This document shows positions 30,994 through 41,781 of a stretch of 64,000 nt of DNA, one piece after another. How positions within the stretch are numbered: position 1 is the stretch's first letter; each line of letters opens with the position of its first letter. A program made the position numbers and the translations under genes. Under the pieces are notes generated by a model. It was not told where the DNA came from. It did no database searches and saw only the letters and a list, made by a program, of their open reading frames with translations. Origin of the DNA: Rosa chinensis (lineage: Eukaryota > Streptophyta > Magnoliopsida > Rosales > Rosaceae); assembly GCF_002994745.2 (NCBI RefSeq), contig NC_037093.1:17185555-17249554 (forward strand), written 5' to 3'.

Positions 30994-31842
30994 ATGGCTA
31001 GAAACATCATTTCCCAAATTGTTCTTGTTAGACCTTTACTTCCCCTTCTAGCAATTTTTGTGCAAGCTTTTACAGCAGCAGAGTCAATTCAAAATGGATC
31101 GATAGGGCGTGAAGAGGCATGGACCTACCTGAAGTCCTTTGGATACCTAACCGACACTGAAAATTATGATGATAAGGCTTTGGAATCGGCATTGAAAATA
31201 CACCAGGAAACCTATCATTTGAATGTTACAGGAAAGCTTGATCCGGAAACCATCAACCTAATAACCACTCCCAGGTGTGGAGTTCCGGATCCAATTCTCG
31301 TCAATGGGTCACAGTCACGTGGTGTTTGGATCGGTTCATTTCATGTCCTTTTTAAACTTGGGGTAGAAAAATGGCCATCCACAAAGTACCATCTCACGTA
31401 CAAAATCAACGGTGGAGCTCAAGCAAAAGTTGGAAATTATGCATTGTTGAATGCACTCAACTATGGATTCCAGCTATGGGCTAAGGTTTCCAAGTTTACG
31501 TTTCAACAGGTCGTACCAAGTTCCCCAGCTGACCTTTTGATCAGCTTTCAGAATGGAGATCATGGCGATAGAGACCTGTGGGAACATGGGGTTTTAGCGT
31601 ACGCAAATCCTCCCACAGATGGGAGGTTGCATCTAAATGCCGGTATTGATTGGAGTTTTAGGCCACCCAGTCGGAACCAATTTGACTTGATATGGGTGGT
31701 TGCACATGAAATAGGTCACCTTCTTGGAATTGATCATAGTCAAAATACTAATGCCATTATGTACGCTCATGTTAGTCCAGGGAAGAGCAGGAGGGCTTTG
31801 CATAGCGATGATATTGCTGCCATACATGCTATGTACCCTTAG
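30994..31842 (+). CDS. Matrix metalloproteinase (M10A), secreted
   Basis: Encodes 282 residues from ATG 30994, without introns. Order: signal peptide (about 1-28), a peptidoglycan-binding-like prodomain (EAWTYLKSFGYL through VTGKLDPETINLI), the cysteine-switch PRCGVPD (switch Cys about 95), then the catalytic domain with HEIGHLLGIDHS (about 238-249) and the Met-turn IMYA. Plant enzymes of this family are zinc endopeptidases of the cell wall and apoplast, kept latent until the propeptide leaves the zinc. The protein ends right after the catalytic domain (AAIHAMYP), so it lacks the C-terminal GPI-anchor signal many plant members have. Where the family usually has LAHAF and HFD, this protein has LAYAN and HLN, so a structural zinc ligand and a calcium ligand may be lost. 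A decayed paralog lies at 37914. Confidence 0.93.
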   Translation: MARNIISQIVLVRPLLPLLAIFVQAFTAAESIQNGSIGREEAWTYLKSFGYLTDTENYDDKALESALKIHQETYHLNVTGKLDPETINLITTPRCGVPDPILVNGSQSRGVWIGSFHVLFKLGVEKWPSTKYHLTYKINGGAQAKVGNYALLNALNYGFQLWAKVSKFTFQQVVPSSPADLLISFQNGDHGDRDLWEHGVLAYANPPTDGRLHLNAGIDWSFRPPSRNQFDLIWVVAHEIGHLLGIDHSQNTNAIMYAHVSPGKSRRALHSDDIAAIHAMYP

Positions 31843-32717
31843 CTAACGTATCTATGTGGTTTAACATTGTAAGATGAGCTATTAGCTGGGTGAGAAATGA
31901 AATGAGTAATAATTATTAATATTTCATTAATTTCTTTAATGTTGTGCCAATTATTTCTTTAATCTTATTCTCTTGTTTTGTGTAATATGTCTACTTTGAT
32001 TGTAATCTTTTTCTTTGTTCTTTAGCTTGCGTTGAGATCGATCATTAATTTCATTGCTTGAAACTTGATTACAAATACTAATCGACGTAGTATATCTCCT
32101 AAAGGGTACTGATAGGGCGTCTCAATGAAACGTAACATTTGTGGCATCAATCATAGGTGTCATGTAATGTAAGTAAATACAAATTTTTATTTTTAATTCC
32201 ACATAATATATCTTGTCAAATCATAATCTTGCAACACCTATTTTGCCCTTTTATATTTCCTTTTACATTTTAGGGGGTGAATCAATGACGTTAATGAATT
32301 TAATCAGGTGATGAAAAACAATATTGTGTGTTAATAGCAGCCATTAATTATGTAATGATAGGAAATTTTTTATCAATATTTTTCTTCATTTAATTAATTT
32401 TTTTGCTATAATGATAGGAAAATTTTGTATTCATTCTCATTGTATTCTTAATTGTTAATGACGTTTCTCTTCTGATAAAAAAAATTTATTTCTTTCCTAT
32501 AAATTTTCTTTTCAAATATCATTAATATATTAATTAAATTAAGTAACAAGAACTAGACATTAACTTTTCTTTCTAAATATTAATTAATTTTGTCCTATGA
32601 ATCTTTGAGTACATGCCATAGTTGTGTAGAAGATTTTAGTTTCTTGCGAATCTTCAAATGAGACCCAAGATGGGTATCAAATTGAGAACACATCCATAAA
32701 CTTACAAAACAAGTTAT
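31843..32717. other. Non-coding interval downstream of the metalloproteinase
   Basis: AT-rich. It should include the 3-prime UTR and polyadenylation region (AATAATTATTAATA-type sequence near 31905). AATGATAGGAAA occurs twice near 32350 and 32410. No gene was seen. Confidence 0.5.
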
Positions 32718-32934
32718 TAACCTTTTGGGCTACATACTGTTTAGTACCCTGTGGTTTAGAGTAATTACCTATTTACTTGATATTTTTGCTTGTTTTGATG
32801 GTTGTTGAAAGTTGATAAGTTAGAGTACAGTTATACCAAGCTATATATTTTTGCTTATTTTGATGATTGCTAAACCTTATTTTGTTGGTACCCTTTTTTG
32901 TTTGTTTTGTTGCAAAATCTTTAGCTCAAACTAT

Positions 32935-35038
32935 GTCTTCAGAAGTTAGAGTAAGGGTCTCCAAGCAGATGGCTTATTGAGTAAAGAAAGAAGCCCTTTT
33001 GGTGTTGGAGGGAACCATCATGGAGCAGTATGCCAGACTCCGAGATTATAGGAATGAGCTGAAAAGGGTTGACCTTTCTACAACTGTTGACATTAAATGT
33101 GATTTCAGCAAGTACTCCAAGAAGAGTCCTATCTTCAAGAGGATGTATATTTGTCTTGGAGCTCTTAAAAATGGATCCAAAGCAGGTTGTAGGTATGTGA
33201 TTGGGCTAGATGGTTCCCATTTGAGGTTTGCATAAGATGGTCAACTCTTGACAGCTGTTGAAATTGATGCCAACAATACTTCTTGGGTGATTGCCTATGC
33301 AATGGAGGAGATGGAAAGCAAAGACTCCTGGATTTGGTTTCTATAGCTTTTGTGTAAAGACTTGAATATAAGTGAGGGTGGAGCAGGTTGGACTTTCATT
33401 AGTGATAAGAAAAAGGTTTTAATCCCTGCTTTTGAAGAAGTGGTTCCATCTGCTAAGATTCGATTCTGTGTGCGCCATATGTGGACAAATTTTATGAAAC
33501 TCTTTCCAGGAAAGGTACTGAAGGATCAAATGTGAAGATTTGCAAACTCAACTACACTTTCTTACTTTGCAAAGGCCATGGAGGAGATGAAGGCTGTGGA
33601 TAATAGAGCATACAAATGGATGACACGTAAGTTTTCGAGATTATGAAGTTTCTGATTTTTTTTTTCTTTCAAGTTGAGCTATACATGACTAATGGTTGCT
33701 GATGCTTGTTTTGTAGATAAGGATAAGTCTGCCTAGCATTGGTATAGAGCACACTTCAATACTTGTTTGAAGTGTGACATTATGATCACCAACTTAAGTG
33801 AAAGCTTCAACTCCTTCATTTTTGATGCTAGAGTAAAATCACCTGTCAGTATGTTTGAGGAAATCAGAGTGAAGCTTATGAAGAGAAACCAAATCAGAAA
33901 GGATAAGATGCAGGCAGTGGTGGGAAATCTGTGCCCCAAGCCTAGAGATGTACTAGAAAAGAACAAAATGAAGCCTGCTTCATATTGCATTTCTACCGGG
34001 AATGGTGGTGACCAAGTGGAGGTGGAGAGTTTTGAAGGAACAAAGAATGTGGTTAACCTTATTGCAAGAACCTGCACATGCCGAATGCGGCACTTAAGTG
34101 GTGTTCCATGCAAGCATGCCGTCTCAGCAATATACAACAACAGGGCAGATCCAGAAGACTATATTCTAGATTGCTACATAAAATGACTTACATGAACATT
34201 TACAACAATTTATCAAGCCTGTTAATGGAATAGAGATGTAGACTAGGAGTGAAGAACAACCAATTCTGCCTCCATAGTATTCAAGACAGCTCAGAAGACC
34301 AAGAACAAAAAGGATTAGAGATTTATCTGAGAAGTTGAATGCAAAGGGAGCAAAGCTTGGAAGAGTTCAACGGTTATTGAAGTGTATCAATTGTGGAAGA
34401 GTTGGCCACAACATGAAGACATGTCACAGACATCTTCCACCAAAGGATAAGCAAGCTACAAATGTGAATAAGAAGAGGAAGCTGAATAATGGAGAAGGAA
34501 GTTCATCTCAGCAGGCCTAGGTGAAGGGTGATCTTATTTTCACATTATGTCATGTTCTTTTTTAAAGTGATTTGTTTATAGGGCCCTTGTTTATGTTTCT
34601 ATTTTAAAGCTGATCCAATATTTTTTTGCAGATTAAACTTGGAAGAAAGCCACCATTGAGTAAGAATGAATTGAGAAAAAAGCATCTAAAAGTGGTGGAA
34701 TATCAAATGGTATGAAATTTGAATTTGAGGTTGTAAACTTTGTGTGAATTTGTTGATTAATAGGCCTGCTATTAAGAGTCATGTTCTGCTTTTTTTGTTA
34801 TGCATGTGTTGATGATTAAGTGGTTATTTCATTGTTTATGTCACTTTAAAAGAAGGTGGCTGAATTGAAGGCATCCGGAAAAGTTGTTGCTGCTACAAAA
34901 TCTAAGTCCACCAAAGCTGCTGCCGCTGCCACATCTACCACAACAACCACAAGGCCTCCTACATCAAGTAAAGCATCAAAGGACCAAACTCCAACACCTT
35001 CTAGATCATCTCAGAGGATCAGGCAGACTTCCAAATAA
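32935..35038 (+). pseudogene. MuDR-type transposase pseudogene
   Basis: Blocks in order: a core-domain start at 32999-33235 (LLVLEGTIMEQYARL, then VIGLDGSHLRFA, where the first catalytic Asp is expected), then TFISDKKKVLIPAFEEV and FCVRHMWTNF at 33380-33535. A third block at 33767-34186 has NLSESFNSFI and the SWIM zinc finger CTCRMRHLSGVPCKHA. A CCHC zinc knuckle (CINCGRVGHNMKTCH) lies at 34382-34426, and an Ala/Thr/Lys-rich tail at 34850-35038. In-frame stops break it, for example after AY near 32978, after RFA at 33233 and after KDQM at 33533, and the N-terminal DNA-binding part is missing. Intact proteins of this family bind the TIRs and move Mutator elements. This copy cannot. Confidence 0.9.
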
Positions 35039-36720
35039 GGGGGAAAGTAGGAGGAACTTTGAGGAATGATAAGCAAGCCTAACATTTTTTGTGTAACCTT
35101 GGTGTGTGCTACCTAGGTTGCTAGCTCTAATTTTTTGGGAGCATGATTAGAGCTATTTTAAATGCAAACATTTGATGTTGTAAACATTTGGGTTGCTTAT
35201 TTTTTGGGTATTTTAAGAATGATGTTGTTAAACTTTCAAATGTAGAATGAGTGTTGCTTCAGAATCAATAGCAGATTGGTTACTTTGAAGTCAATGTTGT
35301 TAGTTTGATATGTATAAGTCAATGTTGTTACTTAGTGTGCAATTCTGCAAATAGGTTCTTTTAGGTTTATTTATTTATTTATTTTTGCCAGAAAATTTAG
35401 GCGTAATGGGATTTGGGGCTGTGATATGGGTTTGGTCATTTTGAGAATTTGCCTTCCATGTGGACCCACTTGTGTTGAGTCAGAATGCCATTGTCAGCAG
35501 CATAACGGCTGAATTTGATGGAATCATAACGGAATGATCTATTGAACGAGAAATAATAGTGTGAGGTGTTTTTGATGAAATTGAAAGTTAATTAACTGAA
35601 TTAATGTTCGACTCAAACCACAAGTCCACAAGGTACCAAAAAGTAGGGGTGGGCGCGGTTAAGTGCAGGTCGGTGTTAGGCCAAAACCTCAACCAAACCG
35701 CTTCATTCGGTTGTGCTATATTTAAAACCGCAACAGCATTTTAAAAACCTACACCGCTTACTTCGGTTACACCGTTTTGAGGTGTGGTGCGGATCGGTTT
35801 CGGTTGTGTTCGACTTTCTATTTTTTCGCATATTGTCGCCCAAAGTCGACAAATTTAGCTGTCCTCAAATGAGTAACCATTACTATCAAAATATCAACAA
35901 AATAAACCACTATAATTTGTTCAGTAAATTAAGTAATGAACATTTCAAATAACCTGTTCATGACATCAACATCTCAAGTTCTCAACTAGACAAATAACAT
36001 TAACATTGTTAAACCTACATATCAACTATCAAACATTCAAACATCAACAATTTGCTCCAACTGTTCAACATTTCAAACCAAAAAGCAATTTCCAAAACTA
36101 AATCAACACTACAAAAAACAACCTGTTTCCAAACCAAATAGCTAACATGCAGCACAAACATAAATTGTGCAGTAAATCAAAGTTCCAACAGCAATAAATC
36201 AAAGTTCCAGCAGCACAAACATCAAGTTCAAACTTCAAAGTAAAAAACATAAATTTAAAGTTATTACAAACCATAATTAAACAACATAAAGGCAGTAACA
36301 TCAAGTTCCAAGTACAAACAGAAGTTAGAGTTATTAGTTATTACAAACTAAAGTTAAAGCAGTTCATACTTGAATGAAACCGGAAGGGAACAAAAACAAA
36401 AACAGAAAGTTGGGTCACGGAGAACTTGCTCCAGCAGCATAACAATTTATTTCAAAAGCTTGTTCCATTAGTCCGATTTCTAGCAGCAGCTGCAACCTAC
36501 TTCATCCCTCAGAGTCAGACACTTGGGTCACAACAGAGTCTAATGAAAACCAAATCAAACAATCACAAACTAACACAGATAAATATATTCAAATTAACAA
36601 CTAGTGTAAAGTCATTATCAAAAGTTCAAAACACCCATTAATACCATTATCAAACACTGAAAGTTTCAGTCTTTATCAATCATTATCACACAGTCATTGT
36701 CAAAATCGAAGAAGCAAAAC

Positions 36721-36846
36721 CAAGTACAGGAAAACAAACTGAAACCAAAAGCAGTCGAACCAAAATCAAAAACATTTCTGAAACAAGTACAGGAAAACAA
36801 ACTGAAACCAAAAGCAATTGAACCAAAATCAAAAGCATTTCTCAAA
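36721..36846. repeat. 63-bp tandem duplication
   Basis: Two adjacent units start CAAGTACAGGAAAACAAAC at 36721 and 36784 and differ by only a few bases. Confidence 0.85.
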
Positions 36847-37349
36847 CAAAGAAACTGATGCTCTACTGAATTTGTCAAACTGATTCTCTCATGGTCAAAA
36901 TCGAAGAAGCAAGGGAGTTCCACCTACCGAAAGCCCGAAACAGAAACAGAAATTCAAAATCTAAGCAAGCAAGTCTCCCTACCGAGGCCATCCAAAGACA
37001 AGATCAGACGACATCCTCGGCGGCGTTAGTGGGAGTCCTTGGTTAGAGATCGACGGCGTCCTCTGTCGGAGATCGACAGCGTCCTCGTTCGGGGTTCAAC
37101 GACGTTCAACGTTCTGAGAAATGAGAAAGTGAGAAGTGAAAAACTGAAGAAGAAGAAGAAGAGCGGCTGTCGAGAGAGAGAGTGGTCAAGGTCGAGAGAG
37201 ATGTGTTAGACTCGAAATGGGGCTGACTAAGTCAGCTAGGGTTAGAGAATAGAGAGAGTAATCTAGTGCATAAGAGAGTATGTGTAACCTGTTTTGCACC
37301 AATAACAAATCGACAACCATTTAAAAATAATATTAATTTAAGAAAAATA

Positions 37350-37496
37350 CTTCAGTACATTAATGTACCGATACATCAAGTAGACTAGGTTCAATACAGA
37401 TGTAGACTAGCTAGGTACAAGGGTAGACTAACTCCATGCATGTCTACCTCTGTATTGAACGTAGTCTATTTGATGTATCGGTACATTAATGTACTG
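37350..37496 (-). mobile_element. Foldback MITE with TA duplication, copy 1
   Basis: 147 bp, almost a complete palindrome. It is bounded by TA (37348-37349 and 37497-37498) and begins CTTCAGTACATTAATGTACC. Both arms contain GATACATCAA-TAGACTA and a CAATACAGA-GTAGAC block. A second copy lies inverted at 40438-40604. A TA target and a foldback form suggest a Tc1/Mariner (Stowaway-like) derivative. Confidence 0.8.
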
Positions 37497-37913
37497 TAGA
37501 CGATCCCTTAATTTAAATAAAATAACATTTATTTTATTAAATATTAAATATTCTGGCGGTCCGGTTTTTTCCGGTCGGTTCACAAGGTAAACCCGGTCCG
37601 GTGCGGTCAAGTCAATTTTTTCCCCCTGTTTCATCCGATTTGGTCCCCAAGCAGCATTTCCGGGACGGTTCGGCCGGTTTTTGGCCTCCGGTTCGGTTTC
37701 TGCCCGACCCTACCAAAAAGTATTTAGCCCTAACCTTTTATTATTTACCTCTTAATTATTATTGGTACCTATGTACTGTTAGCTAAATTCTTATAAGTAG
37801 GGTGTTTATGTAGCCTTGAGAATTCTCTGACTTGTGTTGGTGTACCTATACTCTTCGCCAGGTCCACTGCAATCCAATGGCCGGATATAGTACTTGTACC
37901 CTTTGTTGTTCTT

Positions 37914-38612
37914 ATGGGAGCTTTACTTCCCCGCCTAGCAATGCAGGCTTCAATAGCCGAGTCCCGTCAGTTGCATGAGGCCAAGGCGGCCATAGGGGTT
38001 GATGAGCTTGGAACCTACCTAAGAACCTTTGGATATCTTATGAAGGACTCCAATGATAAGCAGCAGCAGCAGCAGCTCTTGGAATCTGCACTAAAGATGT
38101 ACCAGAAAACCTACCACTTAAATGTTACTGGAAAGCTCAATTCCGAAACAAAGGAACTGATAAACACTCCACGACGTGGACTGCCTGATCATAATCTCAT
38201 CAATGGTAGTGTTCAAATGGGTTCCTATCAAGCCTTCTTTAATCTTGGACCTACAAAATGGCCACCTACAATGTACCATCTCCCATACAGAATCTCTGCC
38301 AGAGATGAAACCCCAATTGGGAACGACGCTTTGGCTCAAGCATGTGCTCAGGCATTCGGATTATGGGCCGGTGTTTCCAACTTTACATTCACAAGCGTTG
38401 GACTAGACGCCCCCCATCAACTCGACATTAGCTTTCGTCGGGGTCAGCATCGACATGGGAAACCATTTGATGGCATATTAAGGCATGCATTCTACCCCAT
38501 GGCTGGACTTATGCATTTGGATGCAGATGAGAATTGGAGTTTGACATGGCCAAAATATGACCAATACGACTTAGTCGAGTATACCAGTACCCTTTGTTGT
38601 TCTTCGACTTAG
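37914..38612 (+). pseudogene. Matrix metalloproteinase pseudogene, catalytic end lost
   Basis: Paralog of the gene at 30994, with the same prodomain order (LGTYLRTFGYL through TYHLNVTGKLNSETKELI). The switch motif reads PRRGLPD, so the cysteine that blocks the zinc is Arg. The catalytic half aligns as far as YDQYDLV, where the paralog continues to HEIGH. Here it runs into unrelated YTSTLCCSST and a stop at 38612, so the zinc-binding helix and Met-turn are gone. The ancestral ATG (about 37877) is out of frame with the rest, though ATG 37914 could still open the frame. The breakpoint is unusual: 18 bases at 38587-38604 are identical to 37896-37913 near the gene start. It retains HAFYP and HLDADE, structural-site residues that the intact paralog has lost. 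Confidence 0.9.
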
Positions 38613-38870
38613 TCTAATACCAGGTAGATGACCCTAATGCCTTGACCAGAGCAAAGCCAACTTATGCAGCATAATTCTTATCAAAAAAAAAAAAAAAATC
38701 TTTTGCAGCATAATTGATACAAAAAGTACCATAAGAAATAAAATTAGATAATCAAATGTCAAATAAACACAAACAAAGACCTGATATGAGCTAGATTTCA
38801 ACAATTACAATACCCACAAATTCTCTCCTCATTAGTCATTACCATGTATGGATTGTGAAAACAACCTTTC

Positions 38871-39491
38871 TTACCAATCCGAGCTTTGTTCAAGTACTAT
38901 GAGCTCATGTAGCCTTCCATTGTCGAGCACAGAAGTCAGACCACTTCCATCTCCATTGTTGTCCCTGACTTCCGCTCCCTCCATGGATCCACTGTGATTG
39001 CTGCTTCCTTCTGCATCAGTAATGCGTCTTACTTCCTGTGCCTCAATTGATCCATGGAATCGCCTGTTGAGAGATTTAACTAAGTTGTTTGATGCACTTT
39101 CTATCACTGACTTTAGAAGCTGTTCTCCAGACGATATCAATAGTCGACAAAATAGTTTCACATAGATACGGGAAGTTGAAGCAGGCCTAGCAGTAAACCG
39201 TGGAGCAGCTGGGCGATCTGGAATCTCAATACTGGGTACAGACAGCCTTGGATCTGAACCATTTGATCTCCCTATTCCCTAGAGAGGGATCAGTCTGCTT
39301 TGCACAATAATAGCCTTACAAACAGGGCAAGGTCACCTATTTGAAGCATGTGGTGTGCGATGAAGCCATGTATATAGACAAGGCCAGCAGTAAAGATGGC
39401 CGCAGTGTGTCATTATTGGGTCTTGTTCAGCTGGTTCATAGCAAATGTTGCAAATAAAGCCATTGCTATTAGATTCATCACCTCCATCCAT
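38871..39491 (-). pseudogene. RMA-like RING E3 ligase pseudogene, two in-frame stops
   Basis: One frame of 206 codons from ATG 39491 to TAA 38871. It holds a RING (CNIC...HCGHLYCWPC...CPVC, about residues 13-57), a linker (IIVQSRLIPL), and a C-terminal part (KLFCRLLISSGEQLLKSVIES, then an acidic Ser-rich tail). Two codons are stops: TGA at 39333-39335, between the second and last RING cysteine pairs, and TAG at 39279-39281. Otherwise the frame is undamaged, so decay is recent. A 5-prime-UTR intron is predicted (donor after CCAAG at 40694/40693, acceptor at 39495, three bases before the ATG). A foldback MITE (40438-40604) lies inside it. Its closest neighbour is the divergently oriented paralog at 41782. 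Confidence 0.85.
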
Positions 39492-39494
39492 GAG

Positions 39495-40693
39495 CTTCAA
39501 AATCACAAAACAAATCATCAACAACCATAGAAGTTACATCAATTGAAAAATGGAAAATATATTTCATATCAAACCTAAACTCGACCACCAACCGCTGCAT
39601 CACTGGTCCAGCTCAGTGAAAGAACTATATAGAAGAAGGTTATAGTATTTGGCATGGTATGTCACCACAGAAATTAATTCCGTCAGTGCTTGTGAATTGT
39701 GATAGCGACGGTGCAATTTGCAACCTTGCGGTCGCAGTTTAATTTAAGGGGTGGTACAATTCAATGGGCTCTACAAAACAAAAGAACGCAATCCCAAATC
39801 GACACATACAACTTAGCAAACAAGCTTTTGGGAAAAATGGATTGTTTAGCTGCAGTTTGAACCTTTAGGTGTACAAGATTACTAAGCTACTTGCTTTCCA
39901 AAAGCTCTACCCGGCACCGCAGCTAACAAGGTTACCATATGATTGTAGAATTTAACAGCATGACATTACAAATGCATTGTATAAATAACAAAGATAGACT
40001 TAAATAACCACACCATGTATTGTATAGAAAGAAAATTACCGAAAACGTTGCATTAAAAGAATCTCAATCCAAAAACCAAATGTATAACTCAACCAATACA
40101 TCCCGGAGCAATCCAGTGATCCTTTGTGTCTTTGTGGAATTTTATCAAACATGTGGTAGGCACTTTAGTACACAGTGTGTTCATCAAGAACAAAGTTGGT
40201 AAAATCTTGGTTTCATTTACGAATGTAGCACTGCAAATCAGTACAATAACCCTTAAGCTTAGGAATCTACAAATTTAAGTTGAAGCTCAGATTGCATTTG
40301 TTAAGCTAACAAAAGGGTCCAGCTTAAAACAGAGTTGCAATGCTAAAGTCGATGGCTTTTTCATTCAATTAAAAATCTAGGCAAAACCAAAGCTAAAGAT
40401 GAATACTTTTACCTGCATATTCAAATGGGATTGTGTACAGTACATTAATGTACCGATACATCAAGTAGACTACATTCAATACAGAGGTAGACTAGCTCAG
40501 TACATGGGTAGACATGCATGAGTTAGTCTACCCTTGTCTCAAACTAGTCTACATCTGTATTAAACCTAGTCTACTTGATGTATCCGTACATTAATGTACT
40601 GAAGTATTTTCCTATTCAAATATGACAGCAAAATAGCCTAAAATTTCAATAAGGAATGTCTATACTATAATTATCTAAGAGAAGAATTTATAC
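39495..40693 (-). other. Predicted 5-prime-UTR intron of the RMA pseudogene
   Basis: Minus-strand donor CCAAG/GTATAAAT at 40694/40693 and acceptor GATTTTGAAG ending at 39495. The same donor and acceptor sequences flank a shorter intron in the plus-strand paralog (41213-41778), which supports both models. Confidence 0.6.
40438..40604 (+). mobile_element. Foldback MITE with TA duplication, copy 2
   Basis: 167 bp, bounded by TA (40436-40437 and 40605-40606). It starts CAGTACATTAATGTACC and ends GTACATTAATGTACTGAAG. It is the inverted counterpart of 37350-37496, and the arms pair along nearly the whole length. It lies in the predicted 5-prime-UTR intron of the RMA pseudogene. Confidence 0.8.
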
Positions 40694-40745
40694 CTTGGTC
40701 CGATATGGAAGAGGTGATCCTTCAGAAAATGGAGCCAAAGAGGAG

Positions 40746-41139
40746 GCGTGTTAGTGAAAGAAAATGGCTTACAGGTTTCAGCTTTACCCTTTGAGCAAGT
40801 TCACCTTGGGTTTGGTGAACTGTGAACCCATTTTGGGTTTGGTGGAAGTGGAAGGGTCTAGAAAAACATTAGTGCACCGTTCAACTGTGACGGTAAGTCA
40901 TTTTCTGCTAACTCAATCTGCTTGAAATAAAATGTCCACAAAAAGTCTACGTAAGTCACTCAGTGGTCATTTTCTGCTAATTGGCACTCAATTTAATTAA
41001 TTTTCATTCAATTTAAATAAAATTTTAATGAAAAGAAAAAACAAAAAAAAGTACAGAAACGTTACCGTTGAATATTGCATTTCAAATACATATACTGTTA
41101 TTGGCCCCAAAAAAAATACATTCACTGTTTGTAGACCCT
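40746..41139. promoter_or_regulatory. Putative shared promoter between divergent RMA paralogs
   Basis: The roughly 400 bp between the two predicted first exons is the only space for both promoters. The first exons are homologous to each other: both contain GAAGGATCACC and end CCAAG before the donor, one on each strand. This points to an inverted duplication of the gene with a common upstream region. Confidence 0.5.
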
Positions 41140-41212
41140 TCCCCACGTTGAAACGCTCCTCCTACAAGTTGAGGTTGCCGAACTGAAGGATCACCAGTCC
41201 AACAAAACCAAG

Positions 41213-41778
41213 GTACAAATCCTTCTCTTTAACATGTCTATATCTGCTCCTCAATTACCTTTTGGAAATCTGGGACTTGAGGCTTTTGTTGTTTGATTCT
41301 GCTATCACATTTGAATCGAATGTATATAAAGCATCTGTCTTTAGTAGATTTTATTAACCCACTTCCTTGATTCTTGAATGTAACAAAGAAGGCATCGACT
41401 TAATTAGGTACGTATGAGTTTCATTCAACTCTGCTTTAAGGTGAACCCCATTGTTGGCTGAATCAAATGCCCTTTTTCTCAAAGATACAAACTTGCTGTG
41501 GCTTCTGGGAAGTATTGGGTTGAGTTCTATGTGCAAAAAGATTCATTCTTTTACAGTAATTATTATTGTTTCTCTATAAAAAGCAACAGAATGTATAATA
41601 ACTGTGGCTTTTAAATCTGTATGCCTAAGTTCATGGGCTCATTGCAGTGATTTAGAGTGTTATTGTGGCTCGTTCTGTGCAAAAGATTCATTCTTTAACA
41701 GTGATAACAAAAACTGCACTTTGATCTTTGTTTTGGAATTGATTGATTGAATGACTGATTGGCTTTGTGATTTTCAAG
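41213..41778 (+). other. Predicted 5-prime-UTR intron of the split RMA gene
   Basis: Donor CCAAG/GTACAAAT at 41212/41213 and acceptor GATTTTCAAG ending at 41778, three bases before the ATG. The layout matches the minus-strand paralog. Confidence 0.6.
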
Positions 41779-41781
41779 CTC

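Larger units (their letters stand above)
35644..37712. mobile_element. hAT-type element, 2.07 kb, nested in the MULE
   Basis: The ends are TAGGGGTGGGC at the left and GCCCGACCCTA at the right, flanked by an exact 8-bp duplication ccaaaaag (35636-35643 and 37713-37720). Subterminal CGGTT/AACCG motifs are dense at both ends. The interior is AT-rich (35880-36920), with no recognisable transposase and a GA-rich stretch near 37130-37250. A foldback MITE (37350-37496) is nested near its right end. Confidence 0.9.
32727..37730 (+). mobile_element. MuDR-like Mutator element with a nested hAT element
   Basis: The left end GGGCTACATACTGTTTAGTACC and the right end read inward, GGGCTAAATACTTTTTGGTACC, are inverted repeats. 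They are flanked by an exact 9-bp duplication taacctttt (32718-32726 and 37731-37739). The interior carries a decayed MuDR-type transposase gene. The right TIR was later split by a hAT element (35644-37712) that landed 18 bp from the end. Without the insert the element is about 2.9 kb. Confidence 0.93.

Noticed and set aside
35881..36920. Possible transposase gene in the nested hAT element
   Set aside because: The interior is AT-rich, with only short frames and no BED or hATC motif on either strand.
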